Notes under the pieces: model-generated | Seen by the model: the letters and a program-made list of their open reading frames with translations, nothing else | The model's database searches: none | Told to the model about the DNA's origin: nothing | Assembly: GCF_002939305.1 (NCBI RefSeq) | Contig: NZ_MVDI01000011.1 | Coordinates: 1-64,000, forward strand | Source: Chroococcidiopsis sp. TS-821 | GTDB taxonomy: Bacteria; Cyanobacteriota; Cyanobacteriia; Cyanobacteriales; Chroococcidiopsidaceae | Direction: 5' to 3' | DNA length: 64,000 nucleotides | Made by a program: the position numbers and the translations under genes | Shown here: one piece after another, positions 18,909 to 26,754 of the stretch | How positions within the stretch are numbered: the first letter of the stretch is position 1 | Layout of the letters: every line of letters begins with the position of its first letter

Positions 18909-19827
18909 ATACCGATTGCGTTTGCTGTTGCTCGCTACCAGCAACTTGCAATTTCTGTAAAAACTCTTGCGTTATTTGAGTAAATGCTTTAGCCCCTGCT
19001 GATTGTGGATTTGTCATCACAACGGGCATAAAACTATCAACGGCTTTAGCAACATTGACATCAGTAGGTATTTGTGTCTTAAAAATTTGTGTTGCCTCAA
19101 AATCCTCGTTAATTCGTTGCATTACTTGTTTGTAGTATCTACCTGTAATTAAATTACCTGACATTGTAAAGACAATACCCAATAATTGAATATTTAGATT
19201 TACCTCGGATGCATGACTTTCTTTAAGTTGAGCAATGCGTCTTTCTAGTAACTGAATACCCACTATTGACAAAGGCTCAGATTTGGCAGGTAGGATATAG
19301 AAGTTACTTGCCGCAAGCGCACTGCGCGTCATCAAATTGTAACCAGGAGCGCAGTCAAGAATAATAAAATCATAATTTTCGAGAACAGGCTCTAAAATCT
19401 GTTTAACTAATCTTCTTTCAAAGCGGTTCCATACAGTTGCAAAATCAAGTCTATCGACCTCAAATGCTTCTTCATGCAGCATTTCAGAAACAACAAATTC
19501 ATCGTAGAGCTCGATATCACCAGGTAATAAATCGAGATTAGGAAGCTTGCACGCATTGTAGTGAATTGCTTCTTTCACGCTAATCTTAGAGCGTGTTTCT
19601 GGTTGAATAGCTTGATTAATTAGATATTTCAAAGTTCGCTTTGTTTTGCGATACTTAGCGAAATCTGTCGGGGACATCATACTCAAGGTAGCACTAATTT
19701 GAGTATCTAAATCGAAAACAAGAACTTTTTTACCATGATCTTTGGCGAGTGAAGTCGCTAAATTGACACTTAGTGTCGTTTTTCCTACACCACCTTTCAT
19801 GTTTGCTGTTGCAATGATATAAGCCAT
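18889..19827 (-). CDS. ParA/Soj-family ATPase (orphan)
   Basis: Walker-type ATPase of the ParA/MinD superfamily, which positions DNA or protein cargo on the nucleoid. The deviant Walker A is KGGVGKTTLSVNLA (about residues 11-24). The A' motif is VLVFDLDTQISAT, and YDFIILDCAPGYNLMTRSAL carries Walker B. The 312-residue protein has no N-terminal DNA-binding extension, so it resembles Type Ib or orphan ParA proteins. No parB and no parS-like repeats were seen next to it, so its cargo is unknown. The C-terminus (MGNR) is encoded within a heptamer repeat array. It is divergent from azoR, and an AGGA sits about ten bases before the ATG. Confidence 0.88.
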   Translation of the reverse strand: MAYIIATANMKGGVGKTTLSVNLATSLAKDHGKKVLVFDLDTQISATLSMMSPTDFAKYRKTKRTLKYLINQAIQPETRSKISVKEAIHYNACKLPNLDLLPGDIELYDEFVVSEMLHEEAFEVDRLDFATVWNRFERRLVKQILEPVLENYDFIILDCAPGYNLMTRSALAASNFYILPAKSEPLSIVGIQLLERRIAQLKESHASEVNLNIQLLGIVFTMSGNLITGRYYKQVMQRINEDFEATQIFKTQIPTDVNVAKAVDSFMPVVMTNPQSAGAKAFTQITQEFLQKLQVAGSEQQQTQSVSVMGNR

Positions 19828-19970
19828 TAGTGAAATCCTGGAATGAAGTTAGTTCTTAATGACATCGATTTTGCGATTTAGCTGTCTTAAGGCAGACAGA
19901 CATAAAAGTAGAATTAATGCTAAATTTACTCGGTTGATGCTGTTAAATTATATTCAGGAATGATTGTTTT

Positions 19971-20591
19971 ATGGCACATATTCTGCATATTGATTCTAGT
20001 CCTCGTGGCGAACGCTCTTTTTCGCGTAAACTTTCTTATGAGTTTGTGACAGCTTGGAAAAATGCCCATCCAGAGGATACACTGACTTATCGCGACTTGG
20101 GGAAAAACCCAGTACCTCATGTTGATGAAGGATGGATCGCGGCTGCATTTACACCCCCAGAAGCGCGTACCCCCGAACTTAACGAAGCAATTAAGCTTTC
20201 AGATGAACTAGTAGATGAATTTCTCGCAGCCGATCGCTACGTGTTCGGTATCCCAATGTACAACTTTAGCGTACCTTCAACCTTTAAAGCCTATATTGAC
20301 CAAATTGTTCGCGTCAATCGTACTTTTACGGTTACCGATCAAGGATACGCAGGTTTGGTTCACGGAAAAAAAATGCTGATTGTGGCTGCTAGCGGTGGTA
20401 GCTACAGATCGGGAACTCCCGCAGAACAGTATGATTACCTCAAGCCTTTCTTACAGGCTGTGTTTGGCTTAGTTGGTATTACCGACATTACGTTTGTGCA
20501 AGCCGATAATCTCAGCAGCGGTGATGACGCACGCCAGGCATCTTTAGACGAAGCTCGTACAATGATTGAAGAGTTAGTCGCTAATTGGTGA
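19971..20591 (+). CDS. azoR: FMN-dependent NADH:quinone reductase / azoreductase
   Basis: Flavodoxin-fold enzyme that reduces quinones and azo compounds with NADH, protecting against electrophilic quinones. The N-terminal ILHIDSSPRGERSFSRKLS binds the FMN phosphate. FGIPMYNFSVPSTFKAYIDQ and IVAASGGSYRSGTPAEQYDY are the other flavin and active-site blocks of AzoR. The length of 206 residues is typical. It is divergent from parA and converges on the nuclease/FtsK fusion gene. AGGA lies upstream of the ATG. Confidence 0.93.
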   Translation: MAHILHIDSSPRGERSFSRKLSYEFVTAWKNAHPEDTLTYRDLGKNPVPHVDEGWIAAAFTPPEARTPELNEAIKLSDELVDEFLAADRYVFGIPMYNFSVPSTFKAYIDQIVRVNRTFTVTDQGYAGLVHGKKMLIVAASGGSYRSGTPAEQYDYLKPFLQAVFGLVGITDITFVQADNLSSGDDARQASLDEARTMIEELVANW

Positions 20592-20599
20592 TGACCAGG

Positions 20600-20642
20600 G
20601 CGATCGCACCAAGTAAGTTAAGTAAGGATAGTGTGCGATCGC
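20600..20642. terminator. HIP1-based inverted repeat between convergent genes
   Basis: GCGATCGCAC (20600-20609) and GTGCGATCGC (20633-20642) are perfect inverted copies separated by 23 bases. Each contains a HIP1 octamer. They sit exactly between the stops of azoR and the nuclease/FtsK gene, so a bidirectional transcription-ending hairpin is likely, although no T-run is present. Confidence 0.5.
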
Positions 20643-20648
20643 GCTTGC

Positions 20649-23279
20649 TTATCCCAGTTGAATCGTTTTGGCAAATAAGCTTTGTAAGCGATGTAGTTGC
20701 GCGCCATTTTGGTAGAGTAAGTCACCTTTACCAAGTAAATAAGCTGCCGAAGTTTGTTTTCCTCCTAAGATAATTGCTGAATCAGCCTCACTAGCAGTTC
20801 GTAGCGCAATTCTCCCTGGTAAATTAGAGCGGATGATGGGAGTCACGACTTTGGCTTCAGGACGTTGCGTAGCAATAATCAGATGAATTCCGGCGGCTCT
20901 AGCCATAGCACCTAACCTCTTAATACTTTGTTCAAGTGCGTTGCGGCTCTCTTTTTCTGCCATAAAATCGGCATACTCATCAAAAATACAGACAATGCGG
21001 AAAAGTCGGGAGTGCGTTTTCTGATTGTAGCTAGTTAAGTCAGCACATCCTACTGCTTCAAACTGTTGATAGCGCTGTTCCATCTCTCCCACAAGTTGCT
21101 CCATCAATTCAATTGCCTGCTCGGTATCCTTAACTACAGGAGAATAGAGCGATCGCATCTGTTCAAATTCTGGAAACGTAACTCGCTTAGGATCGACAAG
21201 CGCCACTTTGAGGGAATCTGGCGAGTGGCGGACTACGAGACTGAGAAGAAGCGATCGCAAAAACTCGCTTTTACCGCTACCAGTTGTTCCACCAACTAAA
21301 AAGTGACAAGTATTCGGGTCGGATAAATCAGCTTCTACGAGTCTTCTCTCTAAATTTACTCCTAGAGCAACTTTTACGGGAGCATCAGCAGGTAAAACTT
21401 GCGATTGCACATAATCAGCAAAACTCGCAACTTGTCGATCTTGACGCGGTAAATCGACACTGATATACCCCGCTTGTGGTGTAATTAAAGGCGGATTAGT
21501 AATTCCTAACTGTACTTGTAAATCATTTGCTAAGCGTAAAATGGAAACAACTTTTATCCCTGCATGAGGCTTAATTTTTACGCGCACAAATGCAGGTCCA
21601 ATTGCTGCACCTTGGTAGTCTACGCCAAGACCAAAAGATTGTAGTGTCTCGACTAACTTTTCTCCTGTTCGCTCGATGTTGAAAGTCGCCGCTTCGTGTT
21701 GTTCTAAATCTTGATTTAGGCTATCGAGTTGTTGATTGTCTTGAGTATGTGGCGACGGTGCTGGGGACTTAAAGCGTTCTGCTGCGATCGCTTCATCACT
21801 ATCAAAAAAGATTTGGCATTTCTTCTGTTGCGGACAAATATGACACAAATAGGGCTGACTTGTCGGTGGTGGTGGGTTGAGTTGCGGTGGTTTCCACGCT
21901 AACCATTGCTGCATTTGCTGCAGTTTTTGGGGAACAAGTTGATGTATGGTTGTTTCAAGCTGTTCCCATGTAAAACTCAGTTCTTGCAGGTTGGGTAACA
22001 CGCTATAAACTGCCGAATTAATCTTGACACCTACGGTTTTGCGTAGCATGTAGCTGTAGAGCGCAACTTGCGCAAGCTGGGCTGATTGATCTACTGACTG
22101 ATACGATTTATACTCCACGACTCGCAATCGCTGAGTAGCAAAATCGTAAACAATGCTGTCGCATCTGCCTTTGACTAACTGCTGCGTGCCATTAGGTAAA
22201 GTAAAATAGTGCTGAACGTTGAGTTCTTGTGCTAGAAAAGTTTTAGAAATAACGTCTTTTGCCGTACAATAACGGCGATTACTAACTAATAATTCTGCCC
22301 AACGGCGAATCAGTTCAACTAATCCCAACCAAAGCTGGTGTAATGCAGGTGCTTTTCCGGGGTCTTTCTGAATTGATGCTTGCAAGTAAGGAAAGAATAC
22401 ACGCTCATATAATAGTTGTTGCAGTGCAGCAGCGATCGCGTCTACCTCTAACTGTTCAACCACAGGTTCAAACAAAGCAGAAAATCGCGAATCTTGCTTT
22501 GCTACATTAATAAATTGATTTGATAGATCGTGAAATGCTGTCCCAATCCCAATCGCTGTATCTACGGGTAAGAAAAGTGTCATTCCCCCAAAGCGATACC
22601 CCAAGTAAAATAATCGCGGACACTCAAAGGCTACTCTGACATTAGTTACACTTAAAGAAGAATTTTCAGTTATAGATCCTGACATATTATTCGTAAGCTC
22701 AGAGTTACTTCTTGCGATTTCGATTAAACGGCGATGGACATGAGCTAGATACACTGTGTCCATCTTGGCATACTGTAACTGCTTTGGCGTTAAAGGTCGC
22801 CGTCCCCAATTACTTCCCTGTTCTTCCCGATCTATATTGACAAAGTGACAAAGTTCTGATGCTAAAGTCTTTAATTTTAAATCGGTAACAGATAAAGATT
22901 TTTTAACTAATTTTTTAGCAAGCGTCCAAGTACAGCTAATATTTTTTGCCGATTCTTTTCCAAGAAACCTCAAATCATAATTAGCGTTGTGAAAAACTTT
23001 TTCGATTTTGGCATCGGTCACGATCTCATCAATAAAATAGCTAATTAATTCAGGCTTATCTAGTACATCTAAAATAATTGTAGAATTTCCTGTACAATCT
23101 TCAGAATTACTTAAAACCTGAATGAGAGATAACCGAGGATGAGCAGTCATATAATCAGCCACCTCGGTATCCAACCAAAGAATATTTTTAGTAGTTAATT
23201 CGTCAATGAATGCACGAATTTCATGTTCTTCGGTAAGATAAGATAATTGTCTTAAATTACTATAAGAAACTGAATTCAT
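20649..23279 (-). CDS. RNase D-like exonuclease / Cas4-like nuclease / FtsK motor fusion
   Basis: Three enzymatic modules in one 876-residue chain. Residues 20-195 are a DEDDy exonuclease like RNase D: LWLDTEVADY (D37, E39), VFHNANYDLRFLG and YAKMDTVYL. Residues 210-490 form a PD-(D/E)XK nuclease of Cas4/RecB type: FECPRLFYLGYRFGG, KGRCDSIVYD, VVEYKS, QVALYSYML and a closing CHICPQQKKC. With the earlier cysteine, four cysteines could hold an Fe-S cluster. From about 550 an FtsK/SpoIIIE motor follows: a beta-domain block around KPHAGIKVV, Walker A GGTTGSGKSEFL, VDPKRVTF, Walker B CIFDEYADF and GIHLIIATQRPEA. It has no membrane or gamma domain. The start at 23279 overlaps the preceding stop as ATGA, which decides it over the longer frame at 23300. 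A role in DNA processing or defence is inferred. Confidence 0.85.
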   Translation of the reverse strand: MNSVSYSNLRQLSYLTEEHEIRAFIDELTTKNILWLDTEVADYMTAHPRLSLIQVLSNSEDCTGNSTIILDVLDKPELISYFIDEIVTDAKIEKVFHNANYDLRFLGKESAKNISCTWTLAKKLVKKSLSVTDLKLKTLASELCHFVNIDREEQGSNWGRRPLTPKQLQYAKMDTVYLAHVHRRLIEIARSNSELTNNMSGSITENSSLSVTNVRVAFECPRLFYLGYRFGGMTLFLPVDTAIGIGTAFHDLSNQFINVAKQDSRFSALFEPVVEQLEVDAIAAALQQLLYERVFFPYLQASIQKDPGKAPALHQLWLGLVELIRRWAELLVSNRRYCTAKDVISKTFLAQELNVQHYFTLPNGTQQLVKGRCDSIVYDFATQRLRVVEYKSYQSVDQSAQLAQVALYSYMLRKTVGVKINSAVYSVLPNLQELSFTWEQLETTIHQLVPQKLQQMQQWLAWKPPQLNPPPPTSQPYLCHICPQQKKCQIFFDSDEAIAAERFKSPAPSPHTQDNQQLDSLNQDLEQHEAATFNIERTGEKLVETLQSFGLGVDYQGAAIGPAFVRVKIKPHAGIKVVSILRLANDLQVQLGITNPPLITPQAGYISVDLPRQDRQVASFADYVQSQVLPADAPVKVALGVNLERRLVEADLSDPNTCHFLVGGTTGSGKSEFLRSLLLSLVVRHSPDSLKVALVDPKRVTFPEFEQMRSLYSPVVKDTEQAIELMEQLVGEMEQRYQQFEAVGCADLTSYNQKTHSRLFRIVCIFDEYADFMAEKESRNALEQSIKRLGAMARAAGIHLIIATQRPEAKVVTPIIRSNLPGRIALRTASEADSAIILGGKQTSAAYLLGKGDLLYQNGAQLHRLQSLFAKTIQLG

Positions 23280-25366
23280 TTTGAGTTTGGCACTAAGCAA
23301 ATAAGTTGGGCTTCGGGCTTAGCATTAGGATCGAGAATTTGTAGCTTGTTTTCTTGACAGAGTTTAGCAATCAAATCTGCAACTTGTATTTCATCTACTG
23401 GTAACGAAGAAAAGCGATCGAGTGTATTTTGTACTAATGTATTTCGTCCTAAAAAATGCTGTGTTGTAACCAAATTCATTATGAATTCTGTCACAGGTTC
23501 CAAGTTTACCTGTTTAGGATTGGGATTTGAAGGTTGTTCAGCAAGAACTCCTATAACCTGTAGTAAAGTACAATATTTTAGTACCTGGGATTTGCGTACG
23601 AAAGCTTGTAATTCGTTCAAATTAGGAATTTTATCCCGAATAACTAATTCTCTAGAACTTACTGCATTGACTAAACTGTGATAAGTTGCCAAGTAGTGCA
23701 CTGACGTAAGGTCTGGTACAATGTGGCAGTGTGGAGCTCCAGCAAAAATTTGTTTATAAGTTTGATAACCTTGAGTCTTATTGCTACCTAACGCTTCTGC
23801 ACGTATCAAAAACAAGGTTTGACAAAGGTTTTTCTCCACAGCTTTTTGACAGCCTTTCATCACGTGGAAAAAACTGGTCATATTTGGATCTTCCATCCAA
23901 ACAATTCCACATTTTTTTTGCTGTGGTGACACGTAACTGAGTGAATAACTCGTGTATGTAGGGCTGGGTAAAAATCGCGGTTTAGTTTTTATGTTTAAAG
24001 CTTCCAGTGCTTCGCGTAACATTTGAATTAACTCAGGCGAAGATAATTGGCGAATCCGCGTAACTTTTTGTTCAATTTTCTGTAATTCTTTACTCCAAAT
24101 AAGCTGAAAAGCAGCTAATAGCTCTTGGTTTTCATCTATTTCCTCAATTTTTTTATATTCTGGTTGCAAGATCGTAGAGGAATTGATGATTTTTTGCTTA
24201 TTAGTTGTAGGATTTGATTTAGGAGTTGATGTCGGCTTTGTATTTTCAGAAATTAATAACTTTGACTTATAAAGCTGAAATAATTGCCTTCCTAGACTTA
24301 ATACATCACGAGGTAATGTTTTACCACCTGGGTATTTATCTTCTAAAAATTGTCGATTTAAGGGATAAATTGGAGAAGAAGGTAGTTTGTCAGCTTGTTG
24401 ATGTAGTAGAAAAAGCCGCGATCTCCAAAGTGCTTCTGCTTGCTCTAGATTAATTGATTTTAATTTAATATAAGTATCTATTCTAGCGACATCTGCTCCT
24501 TGAATGCCGTCTTTATTGCGTATCCAAGTATTAGTAATAATGCTAATAAGTATCAAAAAGTTAGGAATATACTGGTTATGAAGCATTGAATTAAAATCAA
24601 ACAATGCTTGAAAGTTACGCAAACCATTTGACGAATAAGGAATATTATCTAAATTATCAAAACATAGGACAATTGGTTGAGTTTGAGATGATATTTTGCC
24701 AAGATTAAACAATATATTTTGTGCTGCTTCTTCTGAATCAATGGCTTGTTTAACTTTTAAGACTTTTAATGCATCTTCATCTAAGTTATCTCCGCGTAGC
24801 CAATCACAGGCAAGAAAATGCGTTTCTGGATTCAATAAATCATGAAGTACGCCAAAAAACTCGCGAGCATTATAAATATCTGTAGGAAAACTAGCTCTAA
24901 GTTTATTGATAAAAGCTTGGCGATCGCCTATTAATCTATCGATTAGACTGCGTTGTTTAAAAATTGATAAACTCTTGAGCCATAAGAGTAACTGTGATTC
25001 TTGTTGTCCTTCTGGAACTTTAAGTAAACTATCAACAGTTTGACGTAAAATGTGTCGCCAAATAAAATTACTATCAGCCCAAGGATCTATGTAAACAAAA
25101 AATGCTTTAGAGTTCAATGCTTGCTTTAGCCTACCTAAAAGATGGCTTTTACCTGAACCAGAATCACCAGCTAGTAAGACAGTACGCGTCCGGCGATCTT
25201 TTGCTACTTGAGCTAGAATGCTCTCGATTATAGTAATTGCTTCTTGGTGAATTGAGTTGACATTTAATGCTGGGTCTTGTTGTTCTTGCCAAAAGTTACC
25301 AGGTTTGAACGTTGCGGGATCGAAGGGATTAACCTCGCGTTGGATAACTCGATCTATAGATGCCAT
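23276..25366 (-). CDS. AAA+-like P-loop ATPase with C-terminal unrecognised domain
   Basis: Middle gene of the three-gene operon, about 696 residues. It has a Walker A LLAGDSGSGKSHLLGRL (about residues 64-80), a Walker B IVLCFDNLDNI (about 235), a sensor-like FLILISIITNTWIRN, and LPRDVLSLGRQLF, which recalls the lid of Orc1/Cdc6-type or STAND ATPases. A charged linker with a KPTSTPKSNPTT stretch follows. The C-terminal 250 residues include GIVWMEDPNMTSFFHVMKGC and may combine a nuclease-like alpha/beta domain with a winged helix; neither could be named. The longest frame begins at 25402. I prefer ATG 25366 (MASIDRVIQREVNPF) because AAAGGTAGCAGG lies just before it. Its stop overlaps the next start by four bases, which implies coupled translation. 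Confidence 0.8.
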   Translation of the reverse strand: MASIDRVIQREVNPFDPATFKPGNFWQEQQDPALNVNSIHQEAITIIESILAQVAKDRRTRTVLLAGDSGSGKSHLLGRLKQALNSKAFFVYIDPWADSNFIWRHILRQTVDSLLKVPEGQQESQLLLWLKSLSIFKQRSLIDRLIGDRQAFINKLRASFPTDIYNAREFFGVLHDLLNPETHFLACDWLRGDNLDEDALKVLKVKQAIDSEEAAQNILFNLGKISSQTQPIVLCFDNLDNIPYSSNGLRNFQALFDFNSMLHNQYIPNFLILISIITNTWIRNKDGIQGADVARIDTYIKLKSINLEQAEALWRSRLFLLHQQADKLPSSPIYPLNRQFLEDKYPGGKTLPRDVLSLGRQLFQLYKSKLLISENTKPTSTPKSNPTTNKQKIINSSTILQPEYKKIEEIDENQELLAAFQLIWSKELQKIEQKVTRIRQLSSPELIQMLREALEALNIKTKPRFLPSPTYTSYSLSYVSPQQKKCGIVWMEDPNMTSFFHVMKGCQKAVEKNLCQTLFLIRAEALGSNKTQGYQTYKQIFAGAPHCHIVPDLTSVHYLATYHSLVNAVSSRELVIRDKIPNLNELQAFVRKSQVLKYCTLLQVIGVLAEQPSNPNPKQVNLEPVTEFIMNLVTTQHFLGRNTLVQNTLDRFSSLPVDEIQVADLIAKLCQENKLQILDPNAKPEAQLICLVPNSK

Positions 25367-25413
25367 CCTGCTACCTTTATGAGAATAAACAGCAAAAAAC
25401 ATTTAATTGTGAC

Positions 25414-26241
25414 TTAGTTCACAGTAATGAAAAATAATGGTCCACCGATATTTTGAGGAATTCCTGCATCAATTTGTTCTGGAGTATAAGCAGTAACTTC
25501 CTGTAAAGAACTCAATTCGATTTGATCGTTGCGTTGTAAACGATACAATATTTCATCAAGTTGCTGACGAGAAATTACAGAAGTAAGCTTCTGGCGTAAA
25601 TGAAAAATTGGTAAGTAGTTTTCTGTACCTAATTCTCGATCTAATTTTTGAATGATTTCGAGAACTTCTAAATCGTTAAGCTGCTGATTTTGTGTTGTTG
25701 GTAGTTTAGCTGATAAAGCTTGAGTATCTATATTGGAGTTAAAGCTTCTACGTATAAAGCGTAAATAGTGACTCAGTAAATCTAAACTGATGACAGGTTG
25801 AACTCCTTTCTTAGGAATATATTCGTCTCTTAAATGCGCTTTACCTTGTTCAGATAGCCAGACTTCTTTAACTTTAGTCTCTACTTCGATCAAACCGCGT
25901 TCAGCTAATCCTTGAATCACTGCTTGGCGTTCGGAAGCGGGAACCCCTGTCTCTCCTGGCGAAATCTTTTTATTTTCACACGCTTTCAAGGCTTTGAGTT
26001 CATCTTGAGTAACTGGTACTTGTGTCTGAGTTAATTTCAATAAAGCTTTTCCAGGAGGCGCAATCTTAAGCTTTGTGACTTCGTAGGAACATTCTACTAA
26101 ACCGCGATCGCATAGTTGACGACAAATTTTTTTTCTTTCTGAGGTCTTGGTTTTATTACCCAAATTTATTTCAGTCAAGGGTGCGCGGTAATTAGCAAAA
26201 CTGAGTAATCTTAGCAGAAACTTTAGTTCAATTGTTTCCAT
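25414..26241 (-). CDS. Tandem winged-helix protein, first gene of the nuclease/FtsK operon
   Basis: Family not recognised; 275 residues. Three helix-rich modules with a winged-helix pattern can be read. The first covers about residues 5-65 (KKICRQLCDRGLVECSYEVT then LKIAPPGKALL). The second covers 78-140 (RQAVIQGLAERGLIEVETK then VWLSEQGKAHL). The third covers about 200-275 (LDEILYRLQRNDQIELSSL then an aromatic, Pro/Gly-rich end). Each shows a recognition-helix, turn and beta-wing order as in MarR-like folds. It leads the operon, 47 bp before the ATPase start, and an AAGGTAAAGG ribosome-binding site precedes its ATG. It may recognise DNA for the complex or regulate the operon; neither is shown. 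Confidence 0.72.
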   Translation of the reverse strand: METIELKFLLRLLSFANYRAPLTEINLGNKTKTSERKKICRQLCDRGLVECSYEVTKLKIAPPGKALLKLTQTQVPVTQDELKALKACENKKISPGETGVPASERQAVIQGLAERGLIEVETKVKEVWLSEQGKAHLRDEYIPKKGVQPVISLDLLSHYLRFIRRSFNSNIDTQALSAKLPTTQNQQLNDLEVLEIIQKLDRELGTENYLPIFHLRQKLTSVISRQQLDEILYRLQRNDQIELSSLQEVTAYTPEQIDAGIPQNIGGPLFFITVN

Positions 26242-26754
26242 GTGCCTTTACCTTTACTTTTTGATAAGACATTTCTGGTATATAACTGCTGCAATTAAAA
26301 TTAGATGTTTGTCCTATATCTTTATAGGTAGCATTTGTAGGTTTGTAAGTTCTTGGTCTACTAGATGAAGTTTAGATAATTTACAAAAAATTTATGCTAA
26401 AGTTGATCGTCTATATAAAAACTTCATAAAATTGGTAAAAAGATACTTGCTAATTCTTAATTAAATTGAGTAGGTGAAGACTGGCAGAATGGTTTAACAT
26501 AATTTTTACAAAGCCTAGTGATTTTACAGATATTTATTGATTAAATCAAATTACAAGCGCAAAAATACGGGATTTTAAACACTTGAATATACTCGTGCTT
26601 TACGAACAGTAAATTCAATTTTTAACTTTTATATTTATGCATAAAAACTTGTAATAACCAAGTATATTCGAGTATATTAGTAGCAAAAAGTATACAAGAG
26701 CATAGATAAACTTACTCCTAGTTAGCGATCTATGCCAGCTGCTCGATCGCAAAT
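26242..26754. promoter_or_regulatory. AT-rich divergent promoter region with repeated AGTATATT/AATATACT elements
   Basis: About 510 very AT-rich bases between the nuclease/FtsK operon (leftward) and the 768-residue membrane protein (rightward). AATATACTCG at 26586-26595 recurs as its inverse CGAGTATATT at 26669-26678, and AGTATATT is directly repeated at 26661 and 26671. These could be operator half-sites. No gene was seen. Confidence 0.45.

Noticed and set aside
20649-23279. Fusion protein as the cell-division FtsK
   Set aside because: It lacks the N-terminal membrane domain and the DNA-orienting gamma domain, and carries nuclease domains instead.
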